From: Labilibaculum sp. | GTDB taxonomy: Bacteria; Bacteroidota; Bacteroidia; Bacteroidales; Marinifilaceae | DNA: 64,000 nt | Assembly: GCA_016342745.1 (NCBI GenBank) | Contig: JAEINT010000017.1 | Coordinates: 1-64,000 of the forward strand | Reading direction: 5' to 3' | In this document: piece after piece, positions 42,992 to 51,852 of the stretch | How the letters are laid out: each line of letters starts with the position of its first letter | Position numbering within the stretch: the stretch's first letter is position 1 | Notes under the pieces: model-generated | The model's database searches: none | The model's input: the letters and a program-made list of their open reading frames with translations, nothing else | What the model was told of the DNA's origin: nothing | Position numbers and translations under genes: made by a program

Positions 42992-44071
42992 CTATTCGTA
43001 ATCTAATATCTCAGTCTCTCCTCTTTCAATCATTCTGCCATAATGACTAAGCGCTCCTAAAACTTCTGCTCCAGGATAGACAGTTACAGGAGCAATTTTT
43101 TCTACTCTTGTTCTGATTTCTCTTACAAAAGTTTCATCTTTTGCCATTCCTCCAGTAATGATGATTCCATCAACAGCTTCAGATCCAAAAACTGGAAACA
43201 TAGCACCAATCGATTTGGCAACTTGATAAGCCATTGCAGAAAGAACTTCTGCCGCCTTCTGATCGCCTGCATCTCTCATTTTACAAACAGCAAATCCACT
43301 GTGGGTTTTAAAATAAGCATACAAACCACCTTCTCCAGTTTGCATTTTCATTAGCTCTTCTTCAGTATATTTTCCTGAAAAACACATCTGAATCATTTCT
43401 CCCATTGGCAAACTACCACTTCGAATTGGTGAGAAAGGTCCATCTCCATCATAAGCCTGATTTGAATCGACTACTTTTCCTTTCTGATGGGCACCAATAC
43501 TAATACCGCCGCCAAGGTGAGCAATAATCAAATTCAACTCTTCATATTTTTTATAAATGCTTTGAGCATATTTTCTCGCACTAGTTTTTTGATCCAAAGC
43601 ATGAAAGATAGAGCGCTTTTTAAACTCAGGACGTCCAGTAATTCTAGCAATATCTTCCAATTCATCAACCACCACTGGATCAGCAACAAAAGCACTTGCA
43701 CCATCTATTTGTGCTGCGATTGAATCAGCTAACAAGCCACTCAAGTTAACAACATCATTACCATATACACAATCAGAAAGATCTTTACGCATTTTATCAT
43801 TAACGCGATATACACCAGATTTTACAGGTTTTAATAATCCTCCGCGTCCAATAACAATTTTTATTTCATCAAGAGGAATATCATTTGCTTTCAATTCGGC
43901 TAAAATAATTTTAGCACGAACTTCTGTTTGATCACAAAAACAATCAAATTCACCAATTTCTTCCTCTTTGTGGTTAATTTTCTTCAAAAAAACCGGAGAA
44001 TTCATCCGATAAACCGCGATACGCGTAAATTGCATACGTGGATTTAAGGCAAGTATAAGATCTCTACTCAT
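42992..44071 (-). CDS. buk: Butyrate kinase
   Basis: A 359-residue ASKHA-fold acyl kinase. It reversibly converts butyryl phosphate plus ADP to butyrate plus ATP; isobutyrate and isovalerate are often accepted too. Visible features are VIGRGGLLKPVKSGVY, FVADPVVVDELEDIARITG, NLIIAHLGGGISIGAHQKGK and the phosphate-binding GIIITGGMAKDE. Length fits Buk. No phosphotransbutyrylase gene adjoins it in this window, unlike the usual ptb-buk order. It lies 57 bp after the acyl-CoA dehydrogenase gene on the same strand, and ends the catabolic block. Confidence 0.95.
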   Translation of the reverse strand: MSRDLILALNPRMQFTRIAVYRMNSPVFLKKINHKEEEIGEFDCFCDQTEVRAKIILAELKANDIPLDEIKIVIGRGGLLKPVKSGVYRVNDKMRKDLSDCVYGNDVVNLSGLLADSIAAQIDGASAFVADPVVVDELEDIARITGRPEFKKRSIFHALDQKTSARKYAQSIYKKYEELNLIIAHLGGGISIGAHQKGKVVDSNQAYDGDGPFSPIRSGSLPMGEMIQMCFSGKYTEEELMKMQTGEGGLYAYFKTHSGFAVCKMRDAGDQKAAEVLSAMAYQVAKSIGAMFPVFGSEAVDGIIITGGMAKDETFVREIRTRVEKIAPVTVYPGAEVLGALSHYGRMIERGETEILDYE

Positions 44072-44128
44072 TTTTAGTCCTATTTAGTTAGCAAGTATGT
44101 TTATTGTCTTATTGTTTTTATTCTTCTT

Positions 44129-45274
44129 TCAACAACCAATGTGTCTTGAAATAACCAAGCGCTGAATCTCCGATGTTCCCTCACCGATTTGAAGCAAACG
44201 CTGATCACGATAAAAACGTTCAACCGGATATTCCTTCATTAAGCCATATCCACCATGAATTTGAACCGCTTCATCAGCAACTTCTTTGGCAATCTCCGAA
44301 CAATACAATTTAGCCATTGCAGCCTCCTTGGCAAACTCTCTCTCATTGTCTTTTAACCAACACGCTTTGTACAAAAGATTACGAGCCAACTCAATTTTGG
44401 TAGCCATATCAGCTAATTTAAAAGAAATTGCTTGAAATTTAGCAATCGGCTTTCCGAATTGTTTTCTCTCTTGCGCATAAGCAAGGGCAAGTTCATATGC
44501 CCCTTGAGCACAACCAAGTCCCATCGCAGCAATAGACAATCTTCCTGAATCAAGTGTTTTTAGCATCACTTTAGATCCCATTCCACGTTCTCCAAGAATA
44601 TTTTGCTTAGGAATACAACAAGTATCAAAAAACATTTCAGATGTATCAGAAGCTCTCCACATCATTTTCCCATGCATGGCTCTGGACGTCCATCCTGGCG
44701 TATCTTTTTCTACAATAAAAGTTGTGAACTCCTTTTCATTGCCATTAATTGCACTTATTGCCTGTACAGTTACACCTTTACACAATTTAGACGAACCATT
44801 GGTTATGAAAATTTTCGATCCATTAATTTCCCATTGATCACCCAAATCTTTAGCGTAAGTTTTAGATCCTCTAGAATCAGAACCCGCTTCTGGTTCCGTT
44901 AATCCAAATGCCCAAAGTTCATCTCCTGAACAAAGGCCTGGAAGATATTTTAGTTTTTGTTCTTCTGTACCAAATTCATATAATGGACCAATGCCAAGTG
45001 AATTATGAGCAGCCAAAGTAGCTGCATGAGATCCATCTACTCTAGCAATTTCCTCAACAGCAATAATGTAAGATAAATAATCTGTGTTTTGTCCTCCGTA
45101 CTGCTCTGGCAAGGTCATTCCAAACAAACCTAAAGCTCCCATTTTCTTTGTTAATTCTACAGAAAACTCCTCTTTTTCATCTAATTCAGTAGCTAACGGT
45201 TTTATATCCCGTTCGGCAAAATCCCGAACAGCCTTTCTTATGGTATTGTGTTCTTCACTTAAATCAAAATTCAT
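44129..45274 (-). CDS. Acyl-CoA dehydrogenase, probable isovaleryl-CoA type
   Basis: A 381-residue FAD enzyme with the three ACAD regions: N-terminal helices (FDLSEEHNTIRKAVRDFAER), a central beta domain with FGLTEPEAGSDSRGSKTYA, and the C-terminal helical domain with AYAQERKQFGKPIAKFQAI and QIHGGYGLMKEYPVERFYRD. The GYG-EYPVERFYRD end is general for short-chain ACADs. The neighbouring 3-methylcrotonyl-CoA carboxylase and hydratase genes suggest isovaleryl-CoA as substrate, but butyryl-CoA is possible. Electrons would go to the ETF encoded at 57483-59227. Confidence 0.93.
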   Translation of the reverse strand: MNFDLSEEHNTIRKAVRDFAERDIKPLATELDEKEEFSVELTKKMGALGLFGMTLPEQYGGQNTDYLSYIIAVEEIARVDGSHAATLAAHNSLGIGPLYEFGTEEQKLKYLPGLCSGDELWAFGLTEPEAGSDSRGSKTYAKDLGDQWEINGSKIFITNGSSKLCKGVTVQAISAINGNEKEFTTFIVEKDTPGWTSRAMHGKMMWRASDTSEMFFDTCCIPKQNILGERGMGSKVMLKTLDSGRLSIAAMGLGCAQGAYELALAYAQERKQFGKPIAKFQAISFKLADMATKIELARNLLYKACWLKDNEREFAKEAAMAKLYCSEIAKEVADEAVQIHGGYGLMKEYPVERFYRDQRLLQIGEGTSEIQRLVISRHIGC

Positions 45275-45353
45275 ATTTTATTTCTTTATTATCTTAACAT
45301 TTAAGTTAGTAATAATCATTAACTATCCCAATCATCATAGGCTTTTCATTCTA

Positions 45354-47171
45354 TTATTTTTGCGATACGGCCTTTTGTTTTGATGAAAGTAATTTTTCCG
45401 GAATCATGATTTCCTGATTCAACAATGCAGAAGCAAAAGTCTTTCCTTGAGCATCAATCATTAAAGATTTTGTTCCTCCACCATCTAGTGATTCTTCCAA
45501 TAAGAAATTCAATGCCAATAGGTTATCAATTTCAAAACGGGTAACTTTTCCTTTTGTCATTTTACCAAACATTTCCCTAACCTTCTTGGCTGTTAAATCA
45601 TGTTTTAAGTACTGATATATCTCTTCAGATCTTGCCAACACACCAACATTAACCGTATCACCCTTATCACCTGATCTACCCAAACAAATATCTCGTAAAT
45701 GAACTGTGATCAATCGATCTTCCTCCCACGAAGGATCAACATATTCAGTATGTTCCTTCAAGTCCATTACAAGCATCTCTTCTTCATTGCCTAAAACGGA
45801 ACCAATTTCATAACTCTCCAAAACTTCTCCCTCGTCATTTAAAATATGAACAGCAGAAGTGATGTGTTCTTTTGGTATTAAAGTTGGCCAATAGGTAATC
45901 ACCTGTTGCATTCGAGCTCTACCACCTGTAACTGCTACCCCTGAAGGACCACTTAAAATTAGCGGTGCAATGCTCATCGAAAAATTCTTAATCTTAGCAA
46001 CATCCGAATCATAAACAGATAGTCGCAACAAAATTTCATTTGGATCAATATTTTCAGCCAAATGCTGATGACATGCATTATATCCGACAAATTCTGTATT
46101 CTTTTTCTGATAGGTTGTATTTAATCGTTCCCAGAATATATTTTCAAATTCCTGCGCTTTATTTAGCACTCTTCCACCACTAATCACAATCGAACTCGTT
46201 GCCTTGTATCCATCCTCAAATGCCATCGAAACTTTCAAAAATGGTGTGGATGCATAGCCTTTTGCATTCTTCACAGAAACTCGGTTTTCACCAACTTGCT
46301 CAAGGATCAAATGACTAAAATCAGCAACAACATCTGGACTGATATATTGTTCTGGATTTCCCATTTCGTATACCAATTGTTCGCGAATGGTATCGATACT
46401 AATTAAACCGCCCGTATTCTCGTGCTTATAGACCGTAAACTCACCATTTTGTTGCATTTCAACAATCGGATATCCCATATTATCCCAACGCGGAATTTTC
46501 TGCCAATCGGTAAAATTTCCACCTGTAGATTGAGCTCCACATTCGATGATATGACCAGCAATTAAACCTGCAGCTAACTTATCCCAATCATCCAGTTTCC
46601 ATCCCAATTCATGAATCATTGGCGCCATGGTAACAGAAGTATCTGTTACTCGACCAGCCAATATTAAATCAGCACCACTTTCCAATGCCTTCAACAAAGG
46701 TGGAACTCCCAAATAAATATTCGCACTTTGAATGTTCTCTGCGATTTCTGTAAAATCCTCGCCAGAGTCCATATTCTTAAAATTAGCCTTGGCAGGATAA
46801 AACTCATCAATTCGATCAATGATATTATCCCCATCAACTACTGCAATCTTAATGGAAATGCCTTTTTTCTTCAATTCAGAAAGAATTTTTCGAGCACAGC
46901 CAATTGGATTGATTCCCCCCGCATTGGTTATCATTCGAACGCCTTTCTCCTTCATTAAATCAGCCACGTCAACAATCTGATCTACAAAATCAGTAACATA
47001 GCCTAAAGATTCGTTTTTAAGCTGCTGTTTTCGAAGAATACTCATGGTAACTTCAGCTAAAAAATCGGATGAGATATAATCCACATCACCGCCCTCTAAC
47101 TGTCTGCGTAGAACTCCAAGATCATCTCCCCAAAAGCCTCCAGCATTTGCTATTCTAATTTTGTTTTTCAT
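45354..47171 (-). CDS. AtuA-family (DUF1446) acyclic terpene utilisation-like protein
   Basis: A 605-residue protein. The N-terminal about 450 residues match AtuA/DUF1446 (IRIANAGGFWGDDLGVLRRQ; ITNAGGINPIGCARKI; LILAGRVTDTSVTMAPMIHE). The C-terminal about 110 residues (VHLRDICLGRSGDKGDTVNVGVLARS) correspond to the separate AtuA-like extension. AtuA proteins belong to terpene (citronellol) and leucine/isovalerate gene clusters, but their reaction is not established. Its location between an ACAD and a biotin carboxylase fits such a pathway. Confidence 0.9.
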   Translation of the reverse strand: MKNKIRIANAGGFWGDDLGVLRRQLEGGDVDYISSDFLAEVTMSILRKQQLKNESLGYVTDFVDQIVDVADLMKEKGVRMITNAGGINPIGCARKILSELKKKGISIKIAVVDGDNIIDRIDEFYPAKANFKNMDSGEDFTEIAENIQSANIYLGVPPLLKALESGADLILAGRVTDTSVTMAPMIHELGWKLDDWDKLAAGLIAGHIIECGAQSTGGNFTDWQKIPRWDNMGYPIVEMQQNGEFTVYKHENTGGLISIDTIREQLVYEMGNPEQYISPDVVADFSHLILEQVGENRVSVKNAKGYASTPFLKVSMAFEDGYKATSSIVISGGRVLNKAQEFENIFWERLNTTYQKKNTEFVGYNACHQHLAENIDPNEILLRLSVYDSDVAKIKNFSMSIAPLILSGPSGVAVTGGRARMQQVITYWPTLIPKEHITSAVHILNDEGEVLESYEIGSVLGNEEEMLVMDLKEHTEYVDPSWEEDRLITVHLRDICLGRSGDKGDTVNVGVLARSEEIYQYLKHDLTAKKVREMFGKMTKGKVTRFEIDNLLALNFLLEESLDGGGTKSLMIDAQGKTFASALLNQEIMIPEKLLSSKQKAVSQK

Positions 47172-47243
47172 TGTTAGTGTGTTTTAATATTTAGTATTCC
47201 ATCATTTTCATCTTGAATTTTTTCTGCAACTTGCAGAAAGCTT

Positions 47244-49244
47244 TTACAAAGCAGTTATTTCAGGTACTTCAAGTGCTTCCAATTTCATTAACTCTGTTGC
47301 ATTTTTCACTTGATCCCCTTCCTTAACAAATACATTTTCAATTGTTCCATCAAAAGGAGCACGTATGCTATTTTCCATCTTCATTGCTTCAACAATAATT
47401 AAGACATCTCCTTTAGTCACTTTTTGACCTTCTACCACTTCAATTTTTACAACTTTTCCAGGCATCGGAGCTAAAATACTTCCATCACTCAATTGATCGG
47501 ATAAACTGCCTTCATTTATTTCTGATTGAATTTCAGACCACCTTTCTAGCTCATGAACAATACCTTTACAGCTCACAAAACTCTTTCCTTCCGAATTTTT
47601 CGAACGATAAAACTGATACCTTGCACCTTTAAACTCAAACAATATATGATCATCGCCAACCATTAGATTTTCAAGCACATAATCATCATCAACAATTCGA
47701 ACACAATAAGGATTTTCTTTCAATATTTCGATATCAACAATCTCTTCATCAACAATTCTTACTCGTTTCCCTTGTTGCCTCCAATAACCAATCTCCTCCC
47801 AAACATTATTCGATTTTTCGCGATTCAATTCAAACAATGCAAAACTGATGTGAAATAAAACCGGTGGGATCTCTCGTTTCTCCTCTTGCATTTTCTTAAG
47901 CAATGAATCCGCATGATCCTGACAGAAATGAGTGGAGATCTTATTTTGTTTAAAATCATTTGTATTCAGCAAAGTGTGCAAATACATGATGTTATTTTTA
48001 ATACCATGTATCTCATATTCGTGCAAGGCATGATGCAAACCTTCAATCGCCAAATCACGATTTTCATCCCAAACTACTAATTTAGCAATCATTGGATCAT
48101 AATCAGGATGTATCGTACAAGCCCCTGTCACTGCAGAATCTAAACGCAATCGCCCATCAAAGAGTTTAGGTGTCTTGTAAAAACTGATATCACCTGGTGA
48201 GGGTATAAAATCCCTTTCCGGATCTTCCGCATATATCCTTGCTTCTATTGCATGTCCATTTAATTGAATGTCTTCTTGTTTCATTTGCAGTTTGCGACCA
48301 GAAGCTACGCGCAATTGTTGCTCTACCAAATCCACACCAGTAATCATCTCCGTTACCGGATGTTCCACTTGAATACGAGTATTCATTTCAAGGAAGTAGT
48401 AGTTCAAATCTTCATCAACCAGAAATTCAACTGTACCTGCATTGGTATAATTCATTTCCTGCGCTAGGAAAACCGCCATATTCCCCATTTCCTTTCTTAA
48501 TTCGGATGTTAGCGTAGGTGATGGAGCTTCCTCAATCACTTTCTGGAAACGCCTTTGAATGGAACATTCGCGTTCGTATAAATGAACTACACTTCCCTGT
48601 TTATCAGCTAAAACTTGTACTTCAATATGACGTGGATTCTGAATATATCGCTCAATTAAAACAGTTCCATCTCCAAAATAGGTAGCCGCTTCGCGCGATG
48701 TGGCTTCCAGGGCAGTTCTCAATTCCTTTTTTTTATGAACAATCCGCATTCCTTTACCTCCGCCGCCTGAAGCAGCTTTAATTAGGAGTGGGAATTGCAT
48801 TTTTTCCGCCTCGGCTATCAATTTTTCGGCATTACCAACCACTCCTTCGAGAACTGGAACGCCAATCGATTTGGCAAACTCTCGGGCATTTACTTTATTT
48901 CCCATCAACTGGATTGCATTTGCATCCGGACCAACAAAATCAATGTCATGATCCTTACACAATTGAGAAAACACGGCATTTTCTGCTAAAAATCCATAAC
49001 CTGGATGAATAGCATCTGCATGTGCTTTCTTAGCAATCTCCACAATTTGATTCGAATTGAGATAAGTTTCTTGCAAACTATTCCCGATCAATGGATAGGC
49101 TTCATCAGCTTGATAAACGTGTTCCGCTTCGCGATCCAAATCAGTATAAAGTGCAATAGTATGAATACCCAAATCACGCGCTGTTCGTATGATTCTAAGG
49201 GCTATTTCACCTCTATTTGCTATGAGTAGTCGTTTGTAATACAT
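47244..49244 (-). CDS. liuD: Acyl-CoA carboxylase biotin carboxylase/carrier subunit (MCC alpha type)
   Basis: A 666-residue biotin enzyme. Biotin carboxylase domain: RLLIANRGEIALRIIRTARD, ATP-grasp glycine loop AASGGGGKGMRIVH, and EMNTRIQVEHPVTE. A middle linker domain follows (about 450-580). The C-terminal biotin carrier domain has EAMKMENS, with biotinyl Lys622. This length and a fused carrier are typical of 3-methylcrotonyl- and geranyl-CoA carboxylase alpha chains. With the beta subunit at 50141-51748 it would carboxylate 3-methylcrotonyl-CoA. Substrate (leucine versus terpene) is inferred from the neighbours. A perfect 20-bp palindrome lies in its leader. Confidence 0.92.
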   Translation of the reverse strand: MYYKRLLIANRGEIALRIIRTARDLGIHTIALYTDLDREAEHVYQADEAYPLIGNSLQETYLNSNQIVEIAKKAHADAIHPGYGFLAENAVFSQLCKDHDIDFVGPDANAIQLMGNKVNAREFAKSIGVPVLEGVVGNAEKLIAEAEKMQFPLLIKAASGGGGKGMRIVHKKKELRTALEATSREAATYFGDGTVLIERYIQNPRHIEVQVLADKQGSVVHLYERECSIQRRFQKVIEEAPSPTLTSELRKEMGNMAVFLAQEMNYTNAGTVEFLVDEDLNYYFLEMNTRIQVEHPVTEMITGVDLVEQQLRVASGRKLQMKQEDIQLNGHAIEARIYAEDPERDFIPSPGDISFYKTPKLFDGRLRLDSAVTGACTIHPDYDPMIAKLVVWDENRDLAIEGLHHALHEYEIHGIKNNIMYLHTLLNTNDFKQNKISTHFCQDHADSLLKKMQEEKREIPPVLFHISFALFELNREKSNNVWEEIGYWRQQGKRVRIVDEEIVDIEILKENPYCVRIVDDDYVLENLMVGDDHILFEFKGARYQFYRSKNSEGKSFVSCKGIVHELERWSEIQSEINEGSLSDQLSDGSILAPMPGKVVKIEVVEGQKVTKGDVLIIVEAMKMENSIRAPFDGTIENVFVKEGDQVKNATELMKLEALEVPEITAL

Positions 49245-49261
49245 TTTTTAATTTTAGCTAG

Positions 49262-49281
49262 AGGCGCAAGGCCTTGCGCCT
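49262..49281. repeat. Perfect 20-bp palindrome AGGCGCAAGGCCTTGCGCCT
   Basis: A REP-like self-complementary element in the short gap between the carboxylase alpha and enoyl-CoA hydratase genes. A related palindrome of the same length lies at 56034-56053. Its GC content is far above the flanks. It could fold in the mRNA between the two cistrons. Confidence 0.8.
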
Positions 49282-49296
49282 GTACAATTAATAAAA

Positions 49297-50091
49297 TTAT
49301 TCAGTCCAATTAGGTTTGCGTTTTTCCAAAAATGAACTCATTCCTTCCTGTCCTTCATCCGATTGGCGAAGTTCAGCAATCATCTTAGCCGTATTTTTCA
49401 TTGCTTCTTCATGATTCCAGACATTTTCAACATCATAAAGCAATTGTTTGCAAGTTGAAACTGCTATTGGTCCACTCGATTTTAATTTAGAAATCAAATC
49501 TTCTAATTTTGATTTTAGCTTCTTTTCCCCAAAGGACCAATTAGCCAAACCTGCTTGTTTAGCCTCTTTCCCATCGAATCGCATTCCTGTAAGCATCAAC
49601 TCTTTCGATTTGTATTCGCCAACACGTTTCATCACGTAAGGTGAAATACAAGCTGGTACAATTCCAATTTTCACCTCACTTAGTGAGAAAACCGTATTCT
49701 TATGTGCCAAAACGAAATCACATGCTGCTAACAATCCATTTGCACCACCAATTGCAGCTCCATGAACCACAGCAATGGTCGGAAACTTACACGCATAAAC
49801 TGCATTAAAGCACATCGATAGCTTGTAACTCTCCACATAATTCTCTTCATAAGAATAATTGGCAACACCTTTCATCCACTTTAGGTCAGCTCCTGCACAA
49901 AAAGATTTTCCTTTTCCTTTCAGGATTACTACTCGCAAAGTTTCATAGTCCATCTTCTCAACTTCTTCAAAACAATCGATGATTTCACCAATCATCACCT
50001 CGTTAAAAGCATTGTGAATATCCGGACGATTCAAAGTAATCGTCCCAATTTGATTTTCTATATTGAATTCTATTGTTTGAAATTCTTTCAT
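49297..50091 (-). CDS. liuC: Enoyl-CoA hydratase/isomerase, probable methylglutaconyl-CoA hydratase
   Basis: A 264-residue crotonase-fold enzyme. The oxyanion-hole segments are KGKSFCAGADLKWMKG and VHGAAIGGANGLLAACDF, and the active-site region is FSLSEVKIGIVPACISPYVM (Glu). C-terminal FLEKRKPNW is typical. FCAGADLKWMK with the Trp-Met pair, and its place between the alpha and beta subunits of the carboxylase, favour 3-methylglutaconyl-CoA hydratase of leucine catabolism. A general short-chain enoyl-CoA hydratase is the alternative. Confidence 0.88.
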   Translation of the reverse strand: MKEFQTIEFNIENQIGTITLNRPDIHNAFNEVMIGEIIDCFEEVEKMDYETLRVVILKGKGKSFCAGADLKWMKGVANYSYEENYVESYKLSMCFNAVYACKFPTIAVVHGAAIGGANGLLAACDFVLAHKNTVFSLSEVKIGIVPACISPYVMKRVGEYKSKELMLTGMRFDGKEAKQAGLANWSFGEKKLKSKLEDLISKLKSSGPIAVSTCKQLLYDVENVWNHEEAMKNTAKMIAELRQSDEGQEGMSSFLEKRKPNWTE

Positions 50092-50100
50092 TGTCTTTGA

Positions 50101-50131
50101 TTTACCCCTAAATCCCCTAAAGAGGACTTAA
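50101..50131. repeat. Bacteroidota-type intergenic repeat (CCCCTAAATCCCCTAAAG)
   Basis: The gap between the hydratase and carboxyltransferase genes carries TTTACCCCTAAATCCCCTAA followed by AGAGGACTTAAAAA. ATCCCCTAAAGAGGA is a near inverted repeat. Similar CCCTAAATCCCCTAAAGGGG strings are common intergenic repeats in this phylum, from general knowledge. It may be a hairpin in the polycistronic mRNA. Confidence 0.55.
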
Positions 50132-50140
50132 AAAATTATA

Positions 50141-51748
50141 CTACATCCTGAATACACCAAAATCAGGATCACCAAACTCTTTGTTTAAAGAAGAAGCAAT
50201 ACCCATCGCCAAAACCTTTCGAGTGTCAGCAGGATCAATTATTCCATCGTCCCACAATCGTGAAGTGCTGAAATAAGCAGAACCTTCTTTCTCGTATTTA
50301 TCAAGAATACTTTGCTTTAGTTGATCTTGCTCTTTTTTTGGGAATTCTTGTCCTCGTTTTTGCAATTGTTGCTCTTTCACTTGAACCAATACACCAGCCG
50401 CTTGTTCTCCACCCATTACAGATATCTTGGCATTTGGCCACATAAACAACAACCTAGGTTCATAAGCACGACCCGCCATTGCATAATTTCCTGCTCCAAA
50501 AGAACCACCAACAATCACGGTGAATTTTGGCACTTGAGCATTTGCAACTGCATGAACCATTTTAGCTCCATCTCGAGCAATCCCTTTGTGTTCATATTCT
50601 TTACCAACCATAAAACCAGTAATATTCTGCAGGAATACCAATGGAATCTTCCGGAAACTGCACAATTCAATAAAATGGGCTGCTTTTAAAGATGTTTCAG
50701 AGAAAATAATACCATTATTTGCAATGATACCTACCGGAAACCCCATGATTTTTGCAAAACCAGTAACAATAGTTGGTGCATATCTTTCTTTGAATTCCTG
50801 AAATGTGCTTCCATCAACAATTCTGGCTATTAACTCCCTCGCATCAACAGGTTTCTTAAGATCTAAAGGAGCCAATCCATACAATTCACTCGCTGGATAG
50901 ACTGGCTCTATTACCTCAGCTCGTTCTAAATTGTATTTCTGAATCTTTGGCATACTCTCAAAAATATTTCTACAAATCTGAACGGCATGTCTATCATCTT
51001 CAGCCAAATGATCGGCAACACCAGAAATAGAAGTGTGCATCTCTGCTCCGCCTAATTCTTCTGCGCTAACGTCCTCGCCTGTTGCCGCTTTAACCAAAGG
51101 AGGTCCACCAATAAATATGGTTCCTTGTCCTCGAACAATAATGGTTTCATCGCTCATAGCAGGAACGTAAGCCCCTCCAGCAGTGCATGAACCCATCACA
51201 ATTGAAATTTGAGGAATTCCCCTTGCTGACATCTTGGACTGATTGAAGAAAAATCGACCAAAATCATATTTATCAGGAAAAACCTTGGATTGCTCGGGCA
51301 AGAAAACGCCACCAGAATCGACCATATAAATGCATGGCAAATGATTTTCCATAGCTATTTCCTGTGCTCGGATGTGTTTTTTAATGGTCTCTTTAATGTA
51401 TGTACCGCCTTTAACAGTCGCATCATTAGCAACAATTATACATTCTCTTCCGTGAATAACACCAATACCAGTTACAATTCCAGCTGATGGAAATTGATTT
51501 TCATATTGATCGCAGGCAGCCATTGCAGAAAGCTCCAAAAATGGGGTATTCTTATCGAGCAGTAGCTCAATTCGATCTCGAACCAAAAGCTTACCACGTT
51601 TTAAATGGCGTTCTTTAGCCTTTTCATCAACACCATTCAAAATCCCTTTCAATCGGTCTCGATATACACTCATTAGCTTATCGTATGACTTTTTGTTATT
51701 CAAAAAATCATCTGATTGCACGTCTATTTTTGATTCTAATTGATTCAA
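50141..51748 (-). CDS. liuB: Acyl-CoA carboxyltransferase, probable 3-methylcrotonyl-CoA carboxylase beta
   Basis: A 535-residue carboxyltransferase with the double crotonase-like fold. Diagnostic segments are SGGVFLPEQSKVFPDKYDFG, MGSCTAGGAYVPAMSDETII, FIGGPPLVKAATGEDVSAEE and the C-terminal GGSFGAGNYAMAGRAYEPR. These closely resemble 3-methylcrotonyl-CoA and geranyl-CoA carboxylase beta chains, and differ from propionyl-CoA carboxylase, whose middle differs. It transfers carboxyl from biotin of the alpha chain encoded at 47244-49244. The first codons after the TTG/ATG region (NQLESKIDVQSD) are helical. The gap to icmF is 104 bp. Confidence 0.93.
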   Translation of the reverse strand: MNQLESKIDVQSDDFLNNKKSYDKLMSVYRDRLKGILNGVDEKAKERHLKRGKLLVRDRIELLLDKNTPFLELSAMAACDQYENQFPSAGIVTGIGVIHGRECIIVANDATVKGGTYIKETIKKHIRAQEIAMENHLPCIYMVDSGGVFLPEQSKVFPDKYDFGRFFFNQSKMSARGIPQISIVMGSCTAGGAYVPAMSDETIIVRGQGTIFIGGPPLVKAATGEDVSAEELGGAEMHTSISGVADHLAEDDRHAVQICRNIFESMPKIQKYNLERAEVIEPVYPASELYGLAPLDLKKPVDARELIARIVDGSTFQEFKERYAPTIVTGFAKIMGFPVGIIANNGIIFSETSLKAAHFIELCSFRKIPLVFLQNITGFMVGKEYEHKGIARDGAKMVHAVANAQVPKFTVIVGGSFGAGNYAMAGRAYEPRLLFMWPNAKISVMGGEQAAGVLVQVKEQQLQKRGQEFPKKEQDQLKQSILDKYEKEGSAYFSTSRLWDDGIIDPADTRKVLAMGIASSLNKEFGDPDFGVFRM

Positions 51749-51797
51749 TGTTATTTGTTTTATTGTTTATTTCAGATCTTTTATTCTTTTTTACATC

Positions 51798-51823
51798 TAA
51801 AAAAATAGAAAAAACTATTTTTT
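51798..51823 (-). terminator. Weak AT-only terminator after icmF
   Basis: The minus strand reads AAAAAATAG, six T, CTATTTTTTT. The stem is almost all A/T pairs, so it is a poor terminator and may allow read-through into the carboxylase genes. Confidence 0.35.
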
Positions 51824-51852
51824 CATTTTAGGTTACTTAGCGTAATATTAAG

